From Paramyrothecium sp. XJ0827 (Eukaryota > Ascomycota > Sordariomycetes > Hypocreales > Stachybotryaceae): a stretch of 64,000 nucleotides of DNA. This document shows, piece after piece, positions 44,457-54,565 of the stretch. Positions within the stretch are counted from its first letter, which is position 1, and every line of letters begins with the position of its first letter. The notes beneath the pieces are model-generated. The model did not search any database, was not told where the DNA came from, and saw nothing but the letters and a program-made list of their open reading frames with translations. The translations under genes and the position numbers were made by a program. The stretch covers positions 6,386,001-6,450,000 of the forward strand of contig JAJFPB010000001.1 in the NCBI GenBank assembly GCA_020881915.1. Direction: 5' to 3'.

Positions 44457-45225
44457 CTAATGAATCAGTGCGTTTAGGATTGCCTCGCCAATGACTTTGG
44501 CACTGGATGGGTTCTGGCCTGTAATCAATCTGCCCTTGGTCCCTCCCTCCACAACATGCTCACCAAACAGCTGATCTGCCTTACTATAAGACCCACCATG
44601 CCTCTTCAACTCATCCTCTAATAGAAAAGGCATAGCGTCTGTGAACTTGTACGCATCCTCTTCGGCATTAGAAAAGCCTGTCACCTGGTTGCCTTCCACA
44701 AGGTATTTCCCATTAGACAACTTTACGTTCACCAAGGCAGCAGGACCATGGCAGACGGCGGAGACAAGTTTCCCAGACTCATAGAACTCGCGAATGAGGT
44801 CGTGTGACTTGGAGTCAACTGCAAGATCAAACATTGCTGATCGGTATGTCCACGTAAGCCATGGTGCGTCTGAAAAGTCAGTGAGGGTAAGTGGTAAACA
44901 TACGTCCGTGACCGCCGACGAAGAAAATTCCCGCAAACTCGGAGGTATTTCCAATAAATTTCTCGAGTTTTTCGGTTTTTGTCCATAAGTCCTTTTTGGA
45001 CTTTAAAAATTCTTGTGATTCTTCATCGTCCTTCGCATCCTCAACAGAGTAAGGATCAATTGGTGCTTCCCCTCCTTTAGGAGAAGCAATGACCATGTCG
45101 ACATGTGAAGCAAGCGAGTTGTACGGATGCACGAACTCTGGTAGATACCACCCAGTCTTCATGTTATCTCGTGTAGGCAAGGTGTCTTGTGAAGTCAACA
45201 CGACTAGTAGCTTCGGCCGAGCCAT
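44457..45225 (-). CDS. DJ-1/PfpI superfamily protein (Hsp31-type glyoxalase III-like)
   Basis: Cytosolic cysteine-dependent protein. Hsp31-type relatives convert methylglyoxal to lactate without glutathione and act in stress tolerance. The start at 45225 gives MARPKLLVVLTSQDTLP, and LPEFVHPYNSL carries the conserved Glu. One intron (about 44910-44837) joins FVGGHGP to MFDLAVDSKSHDLI. The nucleophile lies in LVSAVCHGPAAL, a Cys-His pair at the nucleophile elbow typical of the family. The C-terminal part (TGFSNAEEDAYKFTDAMPFLLEDEL and LITGQNPSSAKVIGEAIL) matches the Hsp31-like clade. It ends at 44457, about 235 residues, the usual length. Divergent from nothing obvious; its neighbour to the right is a small EthD protein on the same strand. 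Confidence 0.9.
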
Positions 45226-45744
45226 GATGTCTTAATGGTGTGGGTTTGATATGGATAAGCGATGGCGAAGAGTATCAGTACTTTCTCCTACGTCGGAAGC
45301 ACGGCAAGTAATCAAGGGCAGGAAACGAATGCGTACACTGAATGTTAGAACTCTTCTAGTATTTATAGCTTAGGCAGCTGAGCATGTCCCTTCGGCAATC
45401 TTCCGAAGGCACGCGATCCAATACGAAATGTATGCTAGCGTCGGACTTACCGTCATGTGCATCTCAATCAAGTCTGCATGCTTGCTCCTCACCGCAAGGT
45501 TTCAGCGAAAGGTAGCCGCCTCATTAGGGTTCTCTCCTTGATGTAAAAGAAGAGGCGCGTTTACTAATCTCGCACTATAGGTCAAACCTTGTTTGGTACA
45601 TTCAGATCTTCTCAGAAATCTCCGGGGTGGGGGCCATCAGAATCGGTCCACTCTCGCAATATCAACCATGCAGGACAGCCACAGCAGAATTCTCCATGTG
45701 GTCTTCTTGTTAAACCTCATTTCAACTTGTTTGAGCTATTCAGG
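45226..45744. other. Promoter region of the DJ-1-like gene
   Basis: About 520 bp separating two minus-strand genes: upstream of the DJ-1-like gene and downstream of the EthD gene. A TTTATAG element near 45362-45368 could be a TATA-like box on the minus strand. No coding signal recognised. Confidence 0.4.
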
Positions 45745-46062
45745 CTAAACCAATACATTCCCGATCAAAAACACTGCCTCCTTGTTGGAAAAGTTAGGCA
45801 CGTCTCCCATGATCTCCGCAGCCTCAGGGCCAGCAAAGGCAGCCTTGACTTGCTCCAAGTCATCCCAAACAACAACAGACCCGAAGGCATACACTGGAGG
45901 CGAGCCGTCCACTCCGTTTGCGAATTCTGTCGCCGACCAGCTTTTGACGCCGTACTTGCCCCAAAGTCTCTGGATTCTGGGCATGTGCTGCGTCGTGTAA
46001 TATTTTAAATCGAATTTTGCATCGGTTTCGTTTGGAAAGAGGACGGTGACGGTGACACCCAT
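45745..46062 (-). CDS. EthD-fold small protein
   Basis: A 105-residue dimeric alpha+beta barrel protein of the EthD type. The start at 46062 ([28 protein letters not shown]) was chosen because the family begins here; the open frame extends further upstream without homology. The FD-x-YY-x-x-H-M-P motif ([18 protein letters not shown]) is the family's landmark. [27 protein letters not shown] and [22 protein letters not shown] complete the ferredoxin-like fold. EthD-type proteins act as decarboxylases, cyclases or accessory proteins in fungal aromatic polyketide pathways, and as degradation accessories in bacteria; which applies here is unknown. Single exon. Its position beside a PKS-containing region is suggestive only. 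Confidence 0.85.
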   Translation of the reverse strand: MGVTVTVLFPNETDAKFDLKYYTTQHMPRIQRLWGKYGVKSWSATEFANGVDGSPPVYAFGSVVVWDDLEQVKAAFAGPEAAEIMGDVPNFSNKEAVFLIGNVLV

Positions 46063-48033
46063 CTTGATTTTTAGTTGTATGGCGAATTTGACTGGTGATA
46101 GGGGGGCAATTGGAAGAGAAGTAATAATGGTAATTTGGTAGTTCTCGAGCAAGCCGTGATCTAGAGCTAGAATGAACTGACTGACGTTTCCAATAAATAC
46201 TGATCAAGTCCGTGGCTGGTCCCATATTTATTCCAAATCATCACTGGCTACGTCTAACAACGTGTACCCCGGCAATTTATGAGCAAATCTGTCAGCTATT
46301 TGACTTTGCCTCATTGAATGCGCTGCATATTTATCTCATCGTTGTTCAAGCTCTATACGCTTTAGGGGTTCACTAGTCACAGAATACCCATTTAACGCCT
46401 TTTTTGTTCTTAATAAGATAGCTAATTTCTTGTGTTTCATCAGAGTATCCAGGTGCAACATGATCAATGAATCATGCTCGAGGAGCTGTTCATGAAAGCC
46501 CAACCATCTGGATGCGTGCGAGATTGATCATTCATTCGTTTATTGACTTCGGTTTGATAACCGGTCTTCAGTAATGTGGTATCTCAAAGTTTAAGGTACT
46601 TCGATTTGAGGGACGTGCAGCAACTTGTGGTAATTGCCTTTGGAGTTTTTGTCACTTGGCAATGGAGAGAATGAGGAGTATTGTTGTTGTGGTCCCAGTC
46701 TAGCGTTGTTGTTGTGAAAGACTATTTCTTGATCAGGCTAGCCATCCGTAGAGGGCTACTCCTAACCAGGCCTGTGTTTGCCTTCGGTTTAGCGTCGGAC
46801 GAGTTCCCCGATTCCCACCTTGTATCATCAGGGCTCGTTCTCGAGTTGAAAGATCTATGGTGACACTATTCCTCAAATGCTGAGTTTGATCTCGGAGCCC
46901 TTCCGATTTCATCCATTAGAGTGTACTACACAGGAAGTATCCTCATCCGAGGCGAAGAACTTTTTATCGTAGACTCTCATGGAAGCTGATCATCGCCTTG
47001 TGATGAAACCAGTTTATCTGCATGACCGTGCAAATGCATTCCGCTAACAGAACATGGGTCTATATAGGCGAAGACTGTAAAGAGTAGGTGGTTTGAATTA
47101 GTCTTAATGAATCCAGGAAGATAAAATACATGGTTAGTTGGCGATGGCCAACCTGCACAACCATTTAGGTCCATGATTTCTTGGCGTATTGTTCAACAGG
47201 GAATCCGCTAGCATCTGTCATATGGTCACTAAGCGCTCGGTAGCAATAAAATTGGAGAAAGTCTTTACATTGGTGATGTGTACGCTTGAACTAGCTGATT
47301 GAAGCATCCAAAGATGTTGAGCATGTAGTATCGGCTACAGCGACTCTAGGTAACTAATGTGACGTCATGTTATCAGTGAACCTCAAGAACTTGCCATGAA
47401 AATTCTTTACTACTTTTGTGCGCTGCATGAAAGCATAAACTTTGAGAACCGAAGTTGTAGGGGAATTACGGGTATATGCTGGGCGATTCGGAGCTAACAC
47501 GCAAGACATCCGTGAGGACACGGCCTGCTCGGTCTCCGGGGGGCATGGATTCATCAGCTGCAAAACTTGCTGCATCGACCGACTGCAGAAGTAACGCCCG
47601 ACTCGGAAATCACCACAATATTCAAGAACTCGGTGCACATTCCAAATCACCGCATTTGCATACCAGTGGAGCTATCGCTCTAAAATGGCTAGTTTTCCGG
47701 ACGACATGTGGTCCAAGTTGATTCCAAGCGCCAAACGTGCTCTCGTAAAGTTTAGAATGCCACCTCCCAAGAAGCTTATCTCAATCTAGACAAATTGACT
47801 TCGGGAGCTGTCCGCACCCTAATGCGTGGGAGTGGTGATAATGGAGTTAATGTGCCTGCCCCCGGGCAAGAGGCTGTCCTGTACAATGACATGCTTGCAC
47901 GCCTTTCGTGATACTCCGAAATCTCGAAAACTTCATGCTACATAAGTGAAGGAAAGATCATAGGTTTATAAGATTAGTTTGCTCAAACTACATCTCATTC
48001 AATCCGACTCACCACCACCACGATTCAATCAAC
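46063..48033. other. 2-kb intergenic region between divergent EthD and reductase genes
   Basis: Shared upstream region of two divergent genes. AT-rich from 46260 to 47300. An open stretch at about 47764-47910 on the plus strand (ATSQEAYLNLDKLTSGAVRT and onward to a stop) reads like protein but has no start, no partner exon and no family I recognise. No other coding signal. Confidence 0.45.
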
Positions 48034-49160
48034 ATGACTCGAACTCTTTTGACCGGTACGGTGGAAATCCATCACGATTGAGTAGATGGAGACAGCTAAC
48101 AGCTCTACAGGTGGTTCTGGCTTTGTGGCTAGTCATGTTATCGACGTCCTCCTGAAGCGAGGCCATTCCGTCATCACAACTGCGCGATCGCAGGCGAAAG
48201 GACAGGCAATTTTGGCTGCACATGCATCCCCGCCGAAAAACAAGTTAGATTTCGTTGTCGTTCCGGATATCGCTGCTCAGGGGGCATTCAATGGCTTGAG
48301 TGTTCATGGCCTGGAAGCTGTAATACATGTTGCAAGCCCGGTATGCGATCACCAATCACACTCATTGTGGGCACTCTTCTTACTTTTCTTAGTTCCATTA
48401 CAATGTGACAGACCCGATCAAGGATCTCATCGACCCTGCCGTTCTGGGAACGACTGGAGTTCTCAGAGAGATCAAAGAATCGTGTCCAGGTGTCAAGCGT
48501 GTCGTTGTCACCTCCTCCTTCGCCGCCATCCTGGACATGAAAATTGCGGCGACTGGTGCGGACAAGGTTTATTCTGAGGCTGACTGGAGCCCTTTGACCT
48601 TGGAAGATGCCTACATCAATGGCGGAGTAGCATACGCCGCGTCGAAAGCCCTGGCTGAAAAGGCTGCCTGGGAATTCATGGAGAAGGAGAAGCCGAGCTT
48701 CACACTTTCGGTCATGAACCCTCCAATGGTGTTTGGGCCTGTTAGACAACCCCTGCAGTCCTTAGAGTCGGTCAACACTTCGAACCAACTGCTTGCTGAG
48801 GTGCTCACCGGGAAGCACAAGGACGGCATTCCTCCAACGGCACTCGCGCTGCGGGTGGACGTCCGCGATGTTGCGTTGGCACACGTCAAGGCCATGGAGT
48901 TGTCGGAGGCGGCTGGCCAGCGCTTCCTGCTTGTTGGTGGCACCTACAGTAATGCAGAAATGACCAAAATCATCTGGGACAACTTTCCGGAGTTCAGGGA
49001 TCGGTTGCCAAGTCAGGATAAGTGGGGAGATGCTGTGAAGAAAGGCCTGAACTCTTTCGGCTACGACAATTCCAAGGCTACAAACGTTCTGGGGATTCAG
49101 TGGACTCCGTATGAAAAGACTGTGGTTGATTCAGTCGAGTCTTTGGCCAGCCTTCTTTGA
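48034..49160 (+). CDS. NAD(P)-dependent reductase, extended SDR (dihydroflavonol 4-reductase / Gre2-like ketoreductase)
   Basis: Soluble NADPH-dependent carbonyl reductase. Exons 48034-48055, 48111-48340 and 48393-49160 join to MTRTLLTGGSGFVASHVIDVLLKRGH, the N-terminal Rossmann motif. VIHVASPFHYNVTDP follows across intron 2, the usual family signature. VVVTSSFAAILD carries the catalytic Ser and YAASKALAEKAAW the YxxxK pair, so the active site is complete. NPPMVFGPV and VDVRDVALAHVKAME are further family landmarks. It ends VDSVESLASLL at 49160. The length is about 339 residues, normal for the family. Members reduce aldehydes, diketones and polyketide or flavonoid ketones. Its position between an EthD protein and a Zn2Cys6 regulator, 8 kb from a PKS, makes a biosynthetic role possible but unproven. 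Confidence 0.92.
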
Positions 49161-49903
49161 GATGTTGAGATGCTGGCGGAAATAGTGTAAATTTTCACAT
49201 GGAGTCTAAGCCTCCATCTCCGACTCATCCATCCATTTTTCGATTCGGTCTGTAATGAAAGCTTTGACGTGTGACTCATTGTTCCGAGCATCATAAGTAT
49301 TGCAAAGAGAAGGTACAAGTAATTCCTTAAATTTCCGCGGGCTGCAAGTGTTGATGAAGACATGTCGTAATTCACATCGATTGCCAAATTCTGCATGGTT
49401 CATTTCAGGTCCGTCTAGACGGCAATGCGATATTATGCATAACTATTATTAGGATGATGTTCTGGATGCTGATCGCTCCAAGTCCTACACTAGGGGCCGT
49501 GTGCTGTTTCCAATCTGACCTCCGAATCTAGGCTCTTTGCGAACCATGATTGGCAAGATGCTCGGGGCTCGTCCCCGATGATTTAAATCCAAACCCCTCA
49601 AGAGATTAACCTAGTCGGGTTAGCCATCCGGACCGCGCCATAATAGGAACGGAGGCAACCTTGACAGTTGATCCCAAAACAGCCACACATACGGATTTAC
49701 TAATTAGTAGCGCCTGGGGACTTAGCTGAGCTCATTGACCGATGCCTAATCAATGAGTAAAGTTACCGTGCGTTTTTGCACGATTTACTGCGCATGGTTG
49801 CTCCTCTCCGGAACGCTTGCCTTTTCAAGCTTTGCTGTTCATCCTCCTACGAATTGCCACTCCACATGGCTGTGTTATCACAAGTCAGATCCACACAATT
49901 ATA
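49161..49903. other. Intergenic region upstream of third Zn2Cys6 regulator
   Basis: About 740 bp. Contains the 3' flank of the reductase and the regulator promoter. No gene; an open frame from 49753 is interrupted and runs out of frame with the regulator's first exon. Confidence 0.5.
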
Positions 49904-51367
49904 ATGGTCAATCGTGGTCGTCCATCCCGGGATTGTCTCCCGTGTAGACAGAGAAAACTTCGGGTAAGGTTTTGATCCAGTCATCAGACACTAAATTGTG
50001 CTGATGCTCCGAGACAGTGCGATCTCCATCCAGAATCCTGTGGGCAATGCCAAAGAGCCAATCTCATGTGTCATGGATATCGTCAGCCTGCAGATCTTGT
50101 GTTCCGGGATGAGACGACTGCCGTTGAGCAAAGGGTCCTGACACAGCAAGCCCTTGCATACGGCCTTGGCGTTGCTAATGCGCCCTCGACAGACTGGGTT
50201 GTCCGATCACGAGAAGCTTTTCTCTCTCTATACGTCGTTCAATATTCGCACTGCTGCACCTCACTTCCTTCTCTGTATGCCAGAGCGACTGCTAGCGGGC
50301 CTTTGGCCTCTAGTGTCAGCGCGATCAGCCTGGCCTTTGCGGGCGCCCATTTCAACAAAGACAGCCTGATGGCTTTAGCAAGAAAGAGATACGTCACCGC
50401 AATCCGAATCTTGAAGGAGGCCCTACGAGACCCACAGGCATCACTCAGCGACGAGACACTGCAGTCAATCTTGCTTCTCGATTTTTATGAGAAGATAGCC
50501 AACCGTGACTCCCAGTGTCATTTGTCATGGAACAGCCATCTTCAAGGGGCCGCGTGGCTGCTTCACGCCCGAGGCAAGATCAATTTCTCCAGCCCTGTAG
50601 CCCGCCAGCTCGCCTGTCGCGTGGCAATGGGCATCACGAGTAGCTGCGCAGCTGCTTCCACTGCAGTCCCCAATGACCTGATGACATTCATGAAAACCCT
50701 TGACGGCAACGCATTCAACGTCAAGTGGGAATTTGCGGCCCTCCTGGCTCGAATCGCGAACCTGCAAGCCGCCATCCGCAGCGGCAGCCTCACAGACATG
50801 GTTGAGGCGGCTCGAATAGCAACGGATATTGACAATGCACTTGTTGCTTCGGAAAGTCGCATACCTTCAATATGGAAACCCAAAAGAATCATGATGAGTG
50901 CAGACGACCCACATGTGTTCAGTCGCTACTATGACGTGTATCCGAGTCACATTATATCGCAACTCTGGAATGCCATCAGGTCGATGCGCCTTGAAATGAA
51001 TCGCATGATACAAAGGTATACCCCCAGCGGCAAATCCGACACTTCCCAAACTCTTTACCACATATCACGTCAAATATGCGACTCAGTGCCACAGTTTGTT
51101 CTGAAGGGCGCCTCCCCAGAGAACGAAGAGCCTTTCTCCCCTTTGCAAAGGTTGCGGTGCTGGTGTCTGATTACGCCTCTCTACATGGCTGCACAAAACT
51201 CAAAAGACGGGCAGCTACGAGCATGGGTCTGCAAGTCACTGGATTATGTGGCAGAAATGGGCAACTTACCTATCGCGCAGAAGGTCGCAGATATTCTACG
51301 GACGGAACAGGATGTTCCCTTTTGGACGATCTTTGTGATGACAGGAAGTTACGCAATGGCTGCTTGA
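49904..51367 (+). CDS. Zn2Cys6 transcription factor with zinc cluster split by an intron
   Basis: Nuclear regulator. Starting at the long open frame (50066) would lose the DNA-binding domain. An upstream exon 49904-49963 reads MVNRGRPSRDCLPCRQRKLR; removing the intron 49964-50017 (54 bp, phase 0) joins it to CDLHPESCGQCQRANLMC. This restores a full six-Cys cluster, with CLPCRQRKLRC followed by CGQC and a last Cys. The spliced protein is 469 residues. The body is the helical fungal regulatory region: DETLQSILLLDFYE and WNSHLQGAAWLLHARG are typical middle-homology landmarks. RCWCLITPLYMAAQN lies near the C-terminus. It resembles the short 'C6 regulators' often found in metabolite clusters. Local target genes could include the adjacent reductase and the PKS; no shared motif was established. 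Confidence 0.9.
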
Positions 51368-52513
51368 TAATAGCGAGAGGATGTCGCTACACAATCCTCC
51401 CATGAGCGCCAACCTCTTCTTTAGGCTATTGCCTTTTACGATTTCCCGAGGTTTGTGGAATTTCATCCCACACCACGGTTTGTCCCGTCCTCATCGCATA
51501 ACTGCATAGCCGGCTAGGGGATATCTGCGCGTCCCAAGCGAGTTACTGAGAGTTACCGGCTGCAATTGATAAATCGCGGGGGTTTTTAGGTGCTTCTGTG
51601 TTTGCCTTGCTGACGAGGGTGATATTGCACCCAGAGCTGATCATGAACTTGACACAAGCACCCGCATCCAACGACGCGGCAATTTTAGGTGAAGATGTAT
51701 GCATCACCACTTTGCCATATCGGGCGGCAATGTATTGATTCGTTGACACTTCCCATTCCAGGTATCCCTAGGATTGCCCAACCTCGCTCTTCCCAATTTG
51801 TCCAAAGCCCAGGGTGGTCCACGTCCTTGTGTCCTAATGCATTCTGCTGCGTTCAGTATACAGTCAAATCCAGCCTACATAAGGCCAGGATCAACTATAG
51901 CATAGCTGAGTACGATGACTGTGACCAGACATCACCAAATTTGACCCTGACTTCAATTTTCCTCGTAGTTTATTTGCTTTACCTTTTGCTGTATCTAGCA
52001 ACGTCGTAGTCGTATCCACAACACGCGTAACAGACACGCTCATCTGATGAAAATTGTCCGCGGATGACGAACTCCTAGGGCTTAGGCATCTCTCAAAACT
52101 TAGAAAAGAGGAAGCATATGTTTGGAAGGGCATAGTGCGTGCCCCAATCCAGAGGTTTCAGGACAAATTCTAGATTAACCTTTTGATTGAGTCCCAAATC
52201 CCTCTGTACGGTATCTTTACTGCAAAGTTTAGAGACCGCGCAATTTGATGAGAAAAATGAGGTTGTGCAAACATTCAGATTGATTCAAGACAAAGCGGGC
52301 GTGTTAAGTATTCGATAATGCTTTGTTGAAAAGATGGACTGGAAGACTTCAAAATCCAGTTCATGCCATCAAATATATCAACTCGGTATTGTTGATCAGA
52401 TTCAGGTTACCATTGACTAGATTCACACGTAATATTCGATGTGATTCATGTTAGACCGGCAAAAACCGTAGAAAGTACTCGCTTGGTAAACCTAAAGAGG
52501 CCTCCATTCACTG
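51368..52513. other. Intergenic region with a possible unrecognised minus-strand exon
   Basis: On the minus strand 51770-51543 an open stretch follows a CCTAG acceptor and reads GYLEWEVSTNQYIAARYGK, continuing to IAAGNSQ and a stop. It is protein-like, with two Cys, but I could not find a start exon and know no matching family. The remainder, 51800-52513, is AT-rich with no coding signal. Confidence 0.3.
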
Positions 52514-53980
52514 ATGCTTCGCATGAGTCACATATTATCGAAGCACAGATCGATAGATGGATACTTGTGTAACATGATATTCCTGGTTATGCATATGCCT
52601 GTCCAGGCAGCAATCCTAGGGGTCAAGGTAATACCTCCGATACGACCAGTTCTCCCCGCACATAGCCTATTCCAAGCACATAAAAACGAGCACATTGACG
52701 CTTCATGGAGCGATCAATGTGCCACCCCTTATACTCAAAGATTTGAAGAATTTGTCACGGACGACGCACTGCCAGTAGCCATGCCTGTTACTTTGAGTGT
52801 CGTGAACCATACCGCCACTAGCTGGTCAACAGAGGGCGCCACCTCCGCGAATGGTCTTTTCCAAAGAGCTTGTACTGAATTGTACAGAAAAGGCGGACAG
52901 ACAATACAGAGCTCATTCAACGACGAGACCTTCCGGAAGCGACACATTTCGCCGTCAAATAACGGGCTTGTGTGGGCCGCTGTTCATGCTTACAATAAGC
53001 ACCATCACTTGAGTTTTCGCCCAGACGACGTATGGCTCGCTATCCTCACACAATTAAGTTTTTATATCAATGCAAATGCAGAGGACCTTCGGGAATACTT
53101 CGTTTCCCATCAAGGCCGAAAGGAGCTCATCGTGAGAACAATTGGCAGCTTACATACGGTTGATTTCGGTGTACTAGCGGAAGAAATGACGCATCAAATT
53201 GGAGCCAACATAAACGACCCAGAGCTGCGTACTTGGATCATGCCGTCGTTTTCTACGACCACAGACTCAGACAAAATCGTTGCATCGGTGCTCTTTATGG
53301 GTACAATGCAAAAATACTTCAAGTATAGAATAAGCACTGCATGCGGAATACCATCCGTCACACTGCTCGGCGAACTCTCTGATTGGGAGGATATACTTAA
53401 ACGCTTGGATAAGCTTGAAAGTCTTGGCGGGGAAGCGCTCATATTTGCGGAGATGATGCGACCAATCTTGGAGTATATGGTTCTTTCGTTTAAGCACCCA
53501 TCAGACCCAGAGGTAAATTCATTCTGGAACAAGATAATAACAGAACACATTCGAGGGAGCGGTGTGAATTATATTTCAGGGTGGCTGGGCGCTTTTTGCT
53601 TTTGGAACACCGAAGGCCGTGCCAGGTACCGCGGCACGAGCCCAGTGCTGAACGGCGTGCCCTATCCCACTGTCCATCTCAGAAACGTTCCCAATGGTTT
53701 CGCTTCAGTGCCAGTTGCGGTGGATGACAACGGCAAAATCCACAAATGCACCATGATTGCGGGTTTCGTTGGTATCGAGGCGCTTCCACAGATCCCTGGC
53801 CCTGGCCAGACGACGACTTCGGGAGAAGACCAAGGCAGCTCAAAGGATGTTGCAATCAGCGCAGACTCTCCGGATCTGACCGGACTTCAACCTTTCTCCG
53901 GATGGTTGATGATCAAAGATGCACAGGGGTCTGGAATGTCTCGGAATCGCCGCAATCGCCCGAAGGAGTCTCTGGCTTAA
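52514..53980 (+). CDS. DUF4419-domain protein
   Basis: Member of a fungal-rich family of unknown function (DUF4419). Landmarks are NNGLVWAAVHAYNKHHHLSFRPDDVWLAILTQLSFYINANAEDLREYFVSHQGRKELIV (52960-53140), MTHQIGANINDPELRTWIMPSFSTTT, and CGIPSVTLLGELSDWEDILKRLDKL (53340-53420). They continue with ISGWLGAFCFWNTEGRARY and LHDLIN-like or related downstream sequence that may lie in a further exon. The open frame from 52514 gives 488 residues in one exon. The N-terminus (MLRMSHILSKHRSIDG) is not family-conserved, so the true start could be a later Met such as 52571 or 52598. The last ~60 residues are Ser/Gly-rich. No membrane span or catalytic motif is evident. It sits beside a HET-domain gene in the same orientation. 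Function unknown. Confidence 0.85.
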   Translation: MLRMSHILSKHRSIDGYLCNMIFLVMHMPVQAAILGVKVIPPIRPVLPAHSLFQAHKNEHIDASWSDQCATPYTQRFEEFVTDDALPVAMPVTLSVVNHTATSWSTEGATSANGLFQRACTELYRKGGQTIQSSFNDETFRKRHISPSNNGLVWAAVHAYNKHHHLSFRPDDVWLAILTQLSFYINANAEDLREYFVSHQGRKELIVRTIGSLHTVDFGVLAEEMTHQIGANINDPELRTWIMPSFSTTTDSDKIVASVLFMGTMQKYFKYRISTACGIPSVTLLGELSDWEDILKRLDKLESLGGEALIFAEMMRPILEYMVLSFKHPSDPEVNSFWNKIITEHIRGSGVNYISGWLGAFCFWNTEGRARYRGTSPVLNGVPYPTVHLRNVPNGFASVPVAVDDNGKIHKCTMIAGFVGIEALPQIPGPGQTTTSGEDQGSSKDVAISADSPDLTGLQPFSGWLMIKDAQGSGMSRNRRNRPKESLA

Positions 53981-54565
53981 TCATTACTCTCGCTAATCAG
54001 GTACGGCTCCACGACTTGATTAACATGAGGATGAAATAACCCTCAAGAACTTGTTCGAGAAACGTTTAGAGGAGGATTTCAGAGGGGTTTTCATTTGTGT
54101 GCCCGCTCACAGTCATTGCTGGTTTGAGACTCTTTGGTCTGAAGCTTTCCGAATCGTCGTTCTGAGATCTTGTATTTAGCGTTCAAAATTGCATTAATTA
54201 ATATAATTTGCCGTTATTATGCCTACCACCACTCTCTGATTCGCCTCCCTGGCTTGATAGTATCAATGTTCAATCCGCTCCAAGGATGAAACCACGATGG
54301 CGGCTGTAGCCTTACGTCACGTGATACTTCCATGACCCCTTATTTGCAGTCACCCCCGCTGACATCTTCAGGATACGAGGTAAGATTGACGACAGCAAGA
54401 CAGCCCTAGTCAGACAGATTATCTACGTTACCGCCAAACATTATATTTGGATGGTCATGGATACCATACTTGCCCAAGTAGTCTATCCCAGCAGCGGGCT
54501 GATGAGCATAGAGCTTGTATGTAGGACGTCCATGATTTGCAATATGGGTAGCTGACAGATGACAG
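53981..54565 (+). promoter_or_regulatory. Upstream region of HET gene with overlapping CRE and E-box
   Basis: About 585 bp without a gene. TTACGTCACGTGA (54312-54324) overlaps a cAMP-response-type TTACGTCA with the perfect palindrome TCACGTGA (54317-54324), about 245 bp before the HET start. These are binding-site forms of bZIP and bHLH regulators; use here is unproven. Confidence 0.4.
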
